From Melampsora larici-populina 98AG31 (lineage: Eukaryota > Basidiomycota > Pucciniomycetes > Pucciniales > Melampsoraceae), in assembly GCF_000204055.1 (NCBI RefSeq), contig NW_006768788.1, forward strand, positions 943,115 to 1,007,114: a stretch of DNA of 64,000 nt, in the 5' to 3' direction. The notes under the pieces are model-generated. The model did not search any database. It was given only the letters and a program-made list of their open reading frames with translations, and was not told where the DNA came from. The translations under genes were made by a program, and so were the position numbers. Of the stretch, positions 23,461 to 34,900 are shown piece after piece; position 1 is the stretch's first letter; each line of letters begins with the position of its first letter.

Positions 23461-24909
23461 ATGACGAAGAAAGCAATCTAAGATTGAGCTTGGTTTGAGC
23501 TGGTTTGAGTTGGAGTCTTAGGTATCAAATGATGCAGCGTTCAGCTTCGTTGGAATTGTACTAGATTGATCCCAATGAGTCCGATGGTCTTGATGGATGC
23601 TGATCGATGGTTGATGGTCGATGATCGATGGTGTTGTGGTGAAGAAGTTGAATTGGATTCTGACATTGTGACTGTGACGCAATGGACTTCGATTACCCGG
23701 GTCATATCCGATCCGTGCTACCTATCCGAGTCTGTTCTCAAAACAACCTCGACAATGGACACGCAACGTGTTCTTGCAGTCAGGCTGCAGCCGGCAGCAA
23801 ATGGATCAAATGTGAGATCAAGTGGTTGCTCTGGTTTATTCATCTACTTGATTTCTATACCAAGTATGTTCCATCTATGCAACATCCAAAGTCAAATATC
23901 TGTAAGGAAGTAGGAACTTTTATGCCCAAAAGCAAACTAACATGCCAAAAATTGAATTATATATCAATTTTTACAACTTTGACTAGACATCAAGACGCAA
24001 GGCTTAGAAATTCGAAGAGGTGTGCAAAGATCGAACAAAAGAGGGTGACTTATTTTTGAATTTTTTTCTACATACATATTCCTGTTGAACGATGATTAGT
24101 GAGATGGACTACATTTTTCCATATCAGAAGTGAAAGTCAATCTTCTTTGTAAGATAACAAGAATCTACCGCTATCTACCGCCCCCGGGCAATCTCATTAT
24201 CTTTCACATATCTGGCGTGATACTCAAGCGGAAACACATCGATCTTTGTCTTCATATAGGATCTTGATGTAGGGTGGTTGTTTTGAGAATATACATGCAG
24301 GACATCGTTCCTTAAGAGGAGAAGATATTTCACATATGTTCTGTTTCAAGCTCTGAATTTGAGTTTTGGATTTTCTTTTTGCAATACCCAGTAGACGTCC
24401 GACTTCTGTCTTGACAAATTTTATCATCAATTCAAGAAGACGATGAAGGAGAAGGATGATAGAGCAAGAGAAAGCAAAGTCCCAGTGTAACCTTGACCGT
24501 GACCTCATATCTCTAACTGAGGAAATACATTTACCATGAAACTTTCGGTGTAACAGAAGCCCATGGCAAATGCACTTTCACATGCATGTTAGAGAGAGAA
24601 GTGGACGGTTTTAGCGTCTAACAACAAATGTCGTGCGAAGTGGACGGATGTTCGGAAAAACAGACAAACGAATCAATCAATAGATGATTCATCCTGAAAG
24701 CGCGTTTCATATTTTTCCTTCTGAGCTTTAGCATGTGTTGACGAAACTGATCTCATCATCTGAGTTTGGGACGAAGCGACCGAAAGCTCTGCCTATAAAG
24801 GCTCATCGTCAGTCCAGCGCTGAACCCATTGATTTGTACCACATTCCTTACAAAAACACGATCCATTCTTTTGTGACCTTTGACGTTCGTTAACACAATC
24901 TCAGTACCG
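23461..24909. other. spacer, no gene recognised
   Basis: Contains a GATGG-type simple repeat (23580-23635) next to the divergent start of the beta-adaptin gene. The short open frames on both strands lack any supporting feature. Confidence 0.5.
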
Positions 24910-25688
24910 ATGTCGATCACCAACTTCATTCTATGCGCCCTTCTTTTATGGAGCCCTTTGGTGCTCGTTGATGCCAAGCCAGCGAGTTCCATGCTGGCGA
25001 AGAGAGGCATATTCCATGTCACTTGTTAGTATCAGTCTGATCAAAGTTTCTCACCATCAAACTTCTTACTTACTTACGCTTAATGTATTCCTCATCTTTT
25101 ACTTTCCAAGTATGTGTTAAACAGGACGCTGCTCAAGCTTGTAAGGACGGTTGGAGTGGATGTTGTACTCAATGTTGTAAACAGTGAGTCCCATTTCATC
25201 ATCCGGGCCATCTACATCCATATCCGGATCCTTAGCAATAATCCTTATAACTGAAACTTTCTACCATTTATAGCGTGGTAGCGGATGATATGCCCGGAAC
25301 TGCGAATCGAGAGGATTGGAACGATGCTTGTGAATGTCACGTGGCAATTGATTCTCCTCCAGCCCCAGTCTCAACACCCCCAGTGATCATACCACCTCCA
25401 GCGATCATCACTCCAACGCCGCCAGCACCACCACCGGCTTCGAACGGATCATCTTCAGGCTGGGCTTATAGCGTGGCAAATGTCACACTAACAGCCGTTC
25501 CGGTCGCTTATTCAGGTGCACCTCCACCAGGAACCACAACATACTACGTTCACAATCCAGTAGCTGGAATGGCAAATCAAGCTTATTTTGTTACTGGACT
25601 AAATCCTGGTGGTCCACTTAGTCTCACTTATGGTCCCCCACCACCAGATACCATTATTTACTACGTTCCTAATCCCACACATTCTTGA
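24910..25688 (+). CDS. small secreted Cys- and Pro-rich protein, unknown family
   Basis: Three exons: 24910-25024, one of about 75 bases (25110-25182), and 25274-25688. The first codes for a hydrophobic signal peptide (ITNFILCALLLWSPLVLVDA) followed by LAKR, a Kex2-like site. The second carries a tight Cys cluster (CVKQDAAQACKDGWSGCCTQ, then CC). The third opens with VVADDMPGTANREDWNDACE and becomes Pro-rich. The C-terminal half contains two imperfect copies of a GAPPPGTTTYYVHNP / GPPPPDTIIYYVPNP motif. Joining the exons keeps one frame throughout. The reverse-strand open frame over exon 1 is a shadow. The small size, secretion signal, Cys cluster and absence of a known domain fit a rust effector or surface protein. 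No function can be assigned. Confidence 0.72.
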
Positions 25689-27327
25689 TTTCCCCACACT
25701 CTTTCTATCCTTCATTACCAATTCAAGTTGAAGTGTCATGAGAAACCGGTTTCTAAGTTGTGAATCCTTTTTGGATCCTTTTTCTTATTCTTGCGTTCCA
25801 AGATTTATCCTAAAAAACATTTGTGGAAAGATTAAACTTTGGAGACAGTATTGTATTTTAGCTTTCCCTTGATCATTATTTGAGCCAGAATACAAAGTGG
25901 AAAGGTCTTTATTTACACTATGGTTCATGAAACTCATTTGCTTCAATCATTCTTGATTTATATCATGAATTCCAAAATAAATTTGTTGGACCAGAAGATG
26001 ATGGTAAGAAAATTAGAAATGCATCTAATGATTGGTAATCGATCAACGTCGATAAGTATATGAGAAGGTGTGATCAAGTAGATGTAAAAAGTGAGAGTGG
26101 TAGCTAAAAGTTGCTGAACAGATGTGTTGATAAGAATCAATGAAGGCCAACACCGCTTCGTTATGGATGAAAAATCGAAAAGTTTCAAACGCCCGGGTTT
26201 TGAACGCAGTGAAACGTCTCTTGTTGAAAGCGATTGATTTTCATAGATTCCAGTGCCAAATATCAAAGAACCACCTCAGCTCCATAAACACATATAGCCG
26301 ATGCGAATCTGTTCATACTTAATAGAAATTTAAGCGTTTCTCGTACTAGCAGCTAAATTTGAATGATGTATCGAGCAAGTAACCTCATAAATGGCCTCGT
26401 GAGATCAGATGAGTATAGCTCAACTATTCTCCTTCCCAACCTTGACATCTTCATCCTTTAATGTTATGCAAGCAACTCGACTGGGTCCCCTCATACATCA
26501 GCAGGTTCTCGTAAGCTATCCTATTGTGAGATTGGGTATCGGAACAGGTGTGTTGAGATAGACTCGGAAGCATACCAGGGCAAAATCAGGTAAGGTGGCT
26601 GCAGTGCATCTGGTGAGACTGAGAAGATTGATTGAATCTCAACAATCTGAATTTTAAAAACTATGTTGAAAGACGAAAGAAAGCTTTCTTCATGGTGCAA
26701 TGAAAACTGAATAATCAACACGTATAGAACATGATGATCAAGACATATCACATCACAAAGATGATTGAGTATATCCAAACACTTCCCAGTGCCACTGTGT
26801 GAATGACTAAAGCAAAATGCTGATGTATTTGGATGACTAAAGAAAGCGATTTTTCTGATCCTTCCTCTCAGTTCCTGTTGCTGGTGTCCATCACTAACCA
26901 CGCTAATACCGCCGCCGCATTATATCACCAATTTCAATGAATGGTGTAGGTTGCCTAGTTTTGCTGCTTTGCGGGTGAAAATTGCCCTACTACTGCACTT
27001 CATGTTTTTAGAGGCTATGTGAGTTTAGAAAGATGTGCCTCAAATGCTCTTGAAGGCATTTCTGTCATGAAATAAACCCGCGATGGCTATAGCGTAGTAA
27101 AAGAGAGAAATAAAAAATGCGACTTTTTCCAATTCCTGTGCTAAATTAAATGCATATTAAGGATGGGGATCTTGGAGTGGTATATGATGAAAAAAAGAAA
27201 ACAAACACATCAAGATAAAACACCAGACCCTATTTTTTAGCTGTAGAGGCCTTATGGCTCTATGAGGTGCCCGAGTGCTATACAGTGCGCATGCAGATAC
27301 CACCATCTGGATTAGGTTTTTCCATAA
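25689..27327. other. spacer, no gene recognised
   Basis: No supportable gene. The plus-strand open frame at 27267-27500 is the mirror of the last exon of the minus-strand gene that ends at 27328. Confidence 0.5.
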
Positions 27328-28695
27328 CTATGGCATTGGTACTACTTGGGAAATATGGTGAGGCTCCGCTGCCGTCTTTTGCTGTCGCGGTTGAGGGGGG
27401 CGCGGTGGTGGTAGTGTCCCAAACCAATCCTGAGCAATTTGATGACCGTAAAGGGCATTTTGTTGCTTGCGGTACGCTTTCCTTTCTGCGCGTTCTGTGA
27501 TAGTATCTAAAAATGGGTTTTAAATATATGTCGACACTTCTTGTTTATCATGAAGATATAATTGAGACTTACTTTTGTATTTGACTTTTAATGCTTTGGC
27601 ATATCTCTTTATGACGGTCTGGATCAATTGGATCCGACTGGGTTTTACTGATGTTTTCACTTTGCCCAATGTCTGCTTGGAATTCTTTGCTGATTGGAGC
27701 AATGTATCCTTTAATGGCGTTTGTTTAACTTTCACACGTCGTATGAGTTTTGAAAAAGATTCGGCAATTTTCTTACTCCAATCTAAGGAGAATTTGTCAA
27801 ACCAAAATATGTAGATGAATGTATGTTTCTCAATCTGCGTATTCAAATCAGAACTCACTTTTGAATTGCGCAATCCAACTCAAGAATCTATTTGATTTCA
27901 GTTTTCCAAATCTGTCTGAATCTTCTGGAGGTATCTGATTTTCCGGTAATTTGCTTTTGTCTGTAGATGATGGAAGAGAAAGACCTTCTTTGCCAATGCC
28001 AGAAGCATCGTCCATCTGTGGGAGATCTTTAGATTCCAAAGTATCAGGACTAAAGTTCTTGAGATTTGGAGAAGAAGCTGGGTCTGAAGATGGATTGTGA
28101 TGTCAAGATTGATTTGAACCATTATATCACAAAGCTTACCTAAGATTTTCTTGGTTCTCAAAGCATCTTCCGCAGATTTGATAGAATCCAGATTTACGGC
28201 GTCTTCAACGCCAAGGTCTCTGAATGAATGTTCTTTAGGTTTGTAGAAGAATATTTGATAGGGTCTGGAAATGAATTGTGATATCAAGACTGATTTAAAC
28301 CATTGAGTAGATTATAAAGCTCACCTCTTGGGGAAACCAAAACACGTTCAGTAGACTTGACAGTATCCAAACCTAAAACATTGGATCAGATCAGTCACTG
28401 AGATAACCTTGTGAAGGAGATACATTGAGCAGGAAGAGTTCAAAATCGATAGTAACACTAGACCTTTGGTTGCATCCTTGATCCCAACAGCATGATTCTT
28501 ACTCGACACTTCAGCCAAAGAAGATACCACATTGAAAGATGGTGAAGGAAGCGGTAAGGCCATCACCAACACCTGTCCACATAAGATTATAGCCAGGAAC
28601 AACGAAGTCGAGAGCTTGAAGTTGAAAAGGTTCCTCTTTCTGGACTCATCTAAAAAAGATGTGGGGTTCCTCGTAGCTTCTAATTTGAGTGTCAT
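27328..28695 (-). CDS. secreted or membrane-anchored protein, unknown family
   Basis: Five or more exons can be chained on the minus strand. The first (28695-28465) starts MTLKLEATRN and has a hydrophobic helix at about residues 30-46 (LSTSLFLAIILCGQVLVMAL). This follows an n-region of about 28 residues, so it could be a long signal peptide or a type II anchor. An in-frame ATG at 28767 would make it longer still. Middle exons give PYQIFFYKPKEHSFRDLGVE, a Ser/Asp-rich stretch with KLPENQIPPEDSDRFGKL, and FDKFSLDWSKKIAESFSKLI. The last joins in frame to ERAERKAYRKQQNALYGHQ and a Pro/Gln-rich end, with the stop at 27328-27330. The C-terminal half is strongly basic and helical. No domain is recognised. 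The consistent frame over several introns is the main support. Confidence 0.6.
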
Positions 28696-29503
28696 GTTTT
28701 TTTGTATAAGTTGATTGTGGGGTGGAGACTTTTTTTTGAAATCTATATCTCCTCGGACAGAAAGCAATTACTGGATGAATTTCTCCGAACTATTGAAAAT
28801 TATATAAGCAGTAACTTCGAAATTTTTGTTTTTGACCCAAAGGAGTATTCTTGCTATTGACGATATCTAGTCAAGTTGATGAAAGATCATGTCAGCGTTG
28901 TATGATTTCTTCCTGATATGTCGTAATTTCACGTCACCTCAAAATGAAAGTGCCCGATTGATGAAGAGATTGTGATTTTGAGGTTTTTGTATTAGGTGGT
29001 GAAGCTGAGAAAGAATGGACAAATCAAAAGGTTCGACTGTACATTGAGGATGAGTCTTGAATCTTGATCACACCAAAAACTAATCGTTTGGTAAGAGAGG
29101 TGTATAGTTCGAAGATGATTGTGTGATGGATGTCCGAAAGAAGAGCTGCTCGACAAGAGAACTCTGCACAACGCATAATGAGACGTCTCATCAATCTTCA
29201 AACTTGACCACGCTGGTCTCATACGTTATCATCCTCAAGTCTTCACATGGTGCACACTTCTCGCTCCTCATGAGTTCTTGTTTCACCTTTCTTATTTCTC
29301 ACAATCTGTCATAGACCCGCTACATAGCTGTTTTAGTTTTGTCTGTTTAGCATCTTTTAGCTTACTCATTGTGATTATGTTTCATATTCCGTAGCGCTTG
29401 CTCTCTGATTAACCAATATCCTACCGGCCAAGGACTTTCATTGATCCGCGTCATCTGGCTCAGGCAGATCGATTTTGACAGGTTGTATGTGATGCATTCT
29501 AAT
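28696..29503. other. spacer left of the first YR retrotransposon
   Basis: No gene supported. It ends at the left (3') boundary of the YR element at 29504. Confidence 0.5.
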
Positions 29504-29617
29504 GGAATCAGTTGCTGGGTTCGTTTGGCAATTTGACACGCTTGCTACTCATGGTGGCCCGGGGGCCTGAATTTGCATGAATGGTTGACCCGGGGCGAAA
29601 GAAAGATCAGGAGCGCA
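29504..29617 (-). repeat. split direct repeat A, terminal copy
   Basis: 114 bp, identical to 30108-30221. Starts ggaatcagttgctggg and ends gatcaggagcgca. It forms the 3' end of the element in coding orientation. Confidence 0.92.
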
Positions 29618-29761
29618 TGTGGGTGGCCACACTCGGCGCTGAGCTCTCCCACTGGGATGCTCCCCGCTCCGTCGAAGTGAAAAGGATAACAAAGAAAATT
29701 GAAATGTATGCACCACGTGAAACTTGAACCCTTTGTTTGAGAAGAAGGGTGGTGGGCGGGA

Positions 29762-30107
29762 AAATAAAAAATTATAACGATAACTAAGATGTACTAATTA
29801 ATTTAAGATTTTTGAGAGAGGACTAAGAGAACTACGATAACTAAGATAATAGTGAAATAATTTTTTATAAGATTTTTTCGCTAACAATTTTTACTGATGA
29901 TAAAGAATTTTAGATCTGGGGGATAACAAAATGGAGGGAAAGAAAGATTTCTGGATTACTTTGCTTTGTCCAGACTCATTGGGGAAATCTGTCGAGTTGC
30001 ATTTTGTTGCACCTCTTCTTTGAGTAGCTTGCGCGTGTTTCTCTTTGCCAGGTGTCACTCGCCCCTTTCACAGATTCCACTGTGTTAACACTTCGTGCCA
30101 ACGTCGA
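29762..30107 (-). repeat. split direct repeat B, internal copy
   Basis: 346 bp, matching 35782-36127 except at two places where this copy has CG and the other TG. It abuts repeat A at 30107/30108. Confidence 0.92.
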
Positions 30108-30221
30108 GGAATCAGTTGCTGGGTTCGTTTGGCAATTTGACACGCTTGCTACTCATGGTGGCCCGGGGGCCTGAATTTGCATGAATGGTTGACCCGGGGC
30201 GAAAGAAAGATCAGGAGCGCA
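30108..30221 (-). repeat. split direct repeat A, internal copy
   Basis: Identical to 29504-29617 over 114 bp. Lies between the recombinase gene and the internal B repeat. Confidence 0.92.
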
Positions 30222-30701
30222 ACCGCCCACGTAATGATTAAGAGTCGGTGATGGTATAGTATGAGAGCTTGATGTGCGGCGGAGCCGCTGTGTTGTGCGA
30301 CTCTGGTGTGAATCCTTTTGGCCCTAAGGTGTGGAATATAGCAGTTAGCAGGGCTAGGAGTAGCTTGATTCCGTTGGAACGCAGCGTACTGTCATTAGGT
30401 GCTCATGTATGAGGATCCCCGCCTATGCTTGAAAAAACCCGCCATCTGTCGATTCTGTAAGAATGAGACATGGTCAGCGAGGAAAGGGAGCTCGAGCTTG
30501 TGACTGCTGAGAGCTGACCTGCGTGACTATTAGTCATCAAAGACGCGTTGTCTTCCCTGCTTAATAAGCGAGGGGTTTGGGCTTCTGTTTAACAGAGAAG
30601 GATGTCAGCGTCGAAGAGTGAAGTCCTGAAGGACGAGTCACTTACGAGAGCCGATCGCATGGTTTTCCGATGCGACCCTTTGAAACCAAGACCTGTGACT
30701 T

Positions 30702-31796
30702 TCATACAATGACTGTATAAAAGAGAGCCAGATCAGATTGAGCAAAGGTAGGTTGGTATTTGAAATGACGCACGGGAGCATTTCCTGGGAATTGTATATG
30801 CTCGCCCATTGTGAGTCCAATCTGTGGCATATGCTCCACTGCCTTGCGCATATTGAGTATTGGGTGGTTTCTGACATACAGAGCGTATGAGTCACCAGAC
30901 CACCTGCCAATTGCTTGGATGCTCTTCATAGGCATGCCGGCTTGAGCTAAAGCTGTCGCGCCTCCTGCTCGAAGGGAATGACCGGTTCTGTCGTTGCCGA
31001 AAATTGATGTAAGGCGATCCATGAACCAAGTTCGGGTCGGGAGTATGCCGTCTTCCTTGACTAGAAGAAGGAGTTGGGCTGGGAAGAGTTTGTCTCGCAT
31101 GTTAATGTATCTGACCAGTGTTTTGACTGGGCACAGGTGGCTGTTTTCGCGTTGTACTACGACCACCGGAGTGCTTTTGAACTTTCTGTCGGCTTTATGA
31201 TATGGGAGGGTGTATGATGCGGCTTCGCCTCTGAGAGAGATTTTAACTGAAGATCTTCGGATCGATTTTCTGGTATTTCGAAAAGCGATGACATCGGGGG
31301 TGACTAGTTCGCCGAGACAATGTAATGCCGCGAACCCGAGTGCTAAAATGAGGTTGAATAAAAGATCGTCGAATGTGGTGTTATATCGATGTGATGCAAT
31401 CTCTAAATCTAAAAGTGTGAATGGAGGTGCTTGTTTTCCAGGCTCGGAAAATTGCTTCTCGCAGCCTGTGATGGAGTCCTTGATTATATCTCCACTTCTT
31501 ATTGCTACGATATCCGGAAACTCTTGCTTGTAATGCCTAACGATGCCAGTTAGATACGTTTTCATCGTTCCGGGTTTGATCTCTCGTCCGACGACTGATA
31601 TGAAGTGGGCTAGATTAATTTCTGATGGGATCGGGTGTTCTATTTTTTGGCTTTTGCAGAAAGCGATAAATCGACGGACGCCGCAGTCGTATTTTGATTT
31701 CGAGGAAGGTTCTAGGCATTGGTTTCGGTCCGAAGCGTTCATTGCTTCTCTTTCCTCAAACGATAACTCTTGGGTTGAAAACTTTTTAGTAGGCAT
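30702..31796 (-). CDS. tyrosine recombinase of the first YR retrotransposon
   Basis: The 364-residue enzyme is expected to insert the circular DNA copy. The catalytic C-terminal half shows the H-x-x-R motif (TGHSLRAGGATALAQAG), then AIGRWSGDSYALYVRNHP with Trp at the usual His/Trp position and the likely Tyr nucleophile in LYVR. The first catalytic Arg, normally in a G-[LM]-x-R-x-G-E-L context, is absent: residues 155-164 read AALHCLGELV, with Cys160 in its place. Codon TGT (31319-31317) is one CpG transition from CGT. The N-terminal half is the SAM-like core-binding domain. The frame is open, but without this Arg strand cleavage should be badly impaired, so the copy is probably dependent on others. 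Confidence 0.88.
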   Translation of the reverse strand: MPTKKFSTQELSFEEREAMNASDRNQCLEPSSKSKYDCGVRRFIAFCKSQKIEHPIPSEINLAHFISVVGREIKPGTMKTYLTGIVRHYKQEFPDIVAIRSGDIIKDSITGCEKQFSEPGKQAPPFTLLDLEIASHRYNTTFDDLLFNLILALGFAALHCLGELVTPDVIAFRNTRKSIRRSSVKISLRGEAASYTLPYHKADRKFKSTPVVVVQRENSHLCPVKTLVRYINMRDKLFPAQLLLLVKEDGILPTRTWFMDRLTSIFGNDRTGHSLRAGGATALAQAGMPMKSIQAIGRWSGDSYALYVRNHPILNMRKAVEHMPQIGLTMGEHIQFPGNAPVRHFKYQPTFAQSDLALFYTVIV

Positions 31797-31904
31797 TTTG
31801 GAATGTAATCTTCAGAACAAAATATTTTTTAGTGATTTAATGTTTTATAACTTGAATAGTCGAACTTATGAACAGGTAATCGAAGATTGAAAATTAGAAT
31901 TTGT

Positions 31905-34900
31905 CTATTTAGAGCGTCGGATGCCGCCGTCTAGACTTTTTGGGATGGATGGGAGGGTTAAGTGGACTCGAGATGGCGGCGCTCCCTCGTGAGAGATTAT
32001 TTTCTGTCTTGATAAAGCGTCGGCTATGACGTTCCTTTCACCTGCTACGTGCCTTACTACGATATTGAGTGAGTGTTCTAACATTCTGGTAACTGCGTGC
32101 CTGAACAGAACCCGAGTCAGGTCAGTTGGTGAGTGGGATCCGAACAGGTAGCACACTGATTCGTTGTCGGAGAAAATCAAAATCTTCTTGGCTGTTGTGG
32201 TGATTGCTATGTCGATCGCCATGACGACTGCCATCAACTCTGCCCAGTAGTTGTCGCGAGCCGGCGGTGGGAAGTAGAGGTCCCACGTTTCGTTTGTCTG
32301 AGGGTTCCAAATGCCAATGCCCGTAGGGCATGCGTCGCAGAAGAATACCAACTCGGCCTCTTGGAGTTCCCAATGAAATGATTCCATGATTTGGCGTCCG
32401 TTCCATTTTTCTAACCCGTCAGCTAACCACGAAAGATCTTCTTTGGTAGATTTATTGAGTGGCACATGAGCGTTTCGCAGGTTTTTCCCGGCTATCTTGT
32501 CCCAGGAAGATTGCAGAGCCCAAAGACCGAGTGGAAATGTGTTGAGGGCCCAGTTCGCCCATCCCGTCAATCTTTGCCATTCTATTAAAGGTTGGGAAAT
32601 TGAATTGGCGAACAGACAAAGTTGAGAGACTAGGGCTGTTTTCTTCTCTTCCTCTAGTGAGATTACCATCGTATCTGAATCAATCAAATGGCCGATGATT
32701 TCTAGCTTTTCGCCCCAGAGCTGCTTCTCCCATGCCCATGGAATGCCGAGAAAGTCGAAGAGAGACAGGAATTTTGCTTGATTTAATGGGATTATGTGAG
32801 CTTTAAAGGACACCATCTCTTCTGAGTAACATGCTCCCCATGAATCGTCCATATATGAATTTAAACCTTCGATGCCCAGCTCGAAATACGCTATCCACAG
32901 TATGAGAGAGAAGAAGCTACACCAAATCTTTGGCGAGCTTGCACATCCAAAGTTTACACATCTGTCGATGTAGTTCATTCCGTCGATTCTGATTGCTTGC
33001 CGGAGTTGCCACTGCTGATGCATGCCGAGAATTCGAAATGCGGAGTCTACATCCGATTTCCAGATGGTTGTTCTTTTTTGTCTTGCTCTTCTTTTTCGTG
33101 TCCATAAGGATTTTGTGTTTTTGACAGATGGCAAGTCTTTGGACTGTCGAAGATGGAGAAGAGAAGGTATGAAAGATGCAATAGAATCTAATTTTATTCT
33201 AATTTGATTTCTATCAATGAGATCATTCGGTGATGGGTTTCCGTAACTCATGTTCGTGCACATCCTCGTCTTCCCCGAGTTCTTGTTTGTCGCCAAGCAT
33301 AAAGGAGCCGTTTTCATTCCTCTGAACGGAGAATGAAACCCTTCTGAATATCTGCCTAGCTTTACTTCTTTATCTCTAGTTTTCCTAATGATTTCGAGAC
33401 CTTCTTCTGTTCTGATATGATTTTCATGTTGAACTGTCTCTTCTGACGGGAGGGGACACATGGGCCAGAAACCTTCTGTGATCCCCTTGATGATGGAGTC
33501 GACAAATGGTTGATTGGGGTGTGAAGACGTGAGCATTCTAATTCTTGATGCTTTGATTGGGCATATTATTTTAAATAAGTGTGGGCTATTTTTTATTGCG
33601 TAAGCTGCTAAAGGGTCTTCTGAGATTGGGGGAGCTGAAGGGAGAGGTTCGGCGTCGACTGAGAAATTGACTGATGCAGAGAAATGTTGGGCTTCTTCTT
33701 CAATCTCTAATCCTCTTAAAAATTTCCTAGAATTCGGTTTATACGTGCGCGATGATTCCTCGATGATCGGCATCGCATCCCACTTTGTTGCATATGTGAT
33801 GCCTTCTGATGCAGTCACCGTCGGGCTTCTGGCAAATGTTATAATTCCAATTATTGCAAGGCTGATCAGAAAACTTCCAATTTCCCGCAGGTTTGACGTC
33901 GTACGGAAAGTTGAGTCTAGATTTTGGTTGTTTCGGCTCTGGTCTCGATTTGGGCTTTGACCATGATTTCGAGGATGATTTTGAACCTGAAGCTTTGGGT
34001 TCGCTCCTGGATGACGACTTAATAATCTCAGATCCTTCCCCAATACGACTGATTTTGCTGTAGAGGACCTTTGTTTTGAGATAGTCAAGGTTGTCGTTCT
34101 TCCAATCGCCAAAGGCAATCCAGGGTAGACGAGAGAATTGAAGGCGCATAGCCGAATCAAAATCTCGAACATCCATCCAGTGGATGCCAGTCGAAGGGTT
34201 GCTAGCCAAGTGAAGTATGTACTCAAAGTAATTCTTTGCATTTTCCTTTGCTGGAGGGAAAGCTGCTTGAAAAGCTGAGCTGAGTAGGGCAATGAGATGT
34301 TGCCAGTGAGTTTTGTCAAGGATGGGAGTACCCTTGATCTTCTCATCAAATTCCAAATCCTTTGCTTCGTTGATTTTAATAGTTTTGATAGCTCCTGGCT
34401 TCCCGTAAATTTCGACATAGACTTTTTTGAGATCCACAAAGTTGTACTCGAGGAGATCCTTAATTTGTGATGTAGGCCAGAGATCAGGTTTGACTGAGGA
34501 CGCTTCAAATAGGTTGATAGAATTCTTGATATCTTCCTTGTATTCATATTTGATGCGCTTGATTTCTTTAGCAATTGGATCCTTGATCCTGTCTTGCGGC
34601 TCGTCCTCCGCTTCTTGAAACGCCAATTTTTTGGTTGATTTAGTAGAAGATTTAACGAATTTCTGAAAAGCTTTTTCGAAAAGTGTGCTACTAGTATTGT
34701 CCTCTGGTGATGGAGATCTAGCACGTCTTTTTCCGCTACCTCGAGGTGGAGGGGGTTTGTGATTGACTCTGTTGAATATGGAAGAGTCGATCCTATCGAG
34801 CAGGGAAGGGTTTGAGTTTCTTTGAGGTGAATCTTCAAATCTTGCCCTTCTGCCTGACGAAGTGTGATTGAATTCCCTGCGAGGAGGAGAGTCAAACTCT

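Noticed and set aside
24756..25022. Minus-strand frame opposite the secreted protein
   Set aside because: It mirrors the signal-peptide exon, whose three-exon model is consistent on the plus strand.
27267..27500. 77-codon plus-strand open frame
   Set aside because: Antisense to the last exon of the minus-strand gene ending at 27328, which has frame continuity over several introns.
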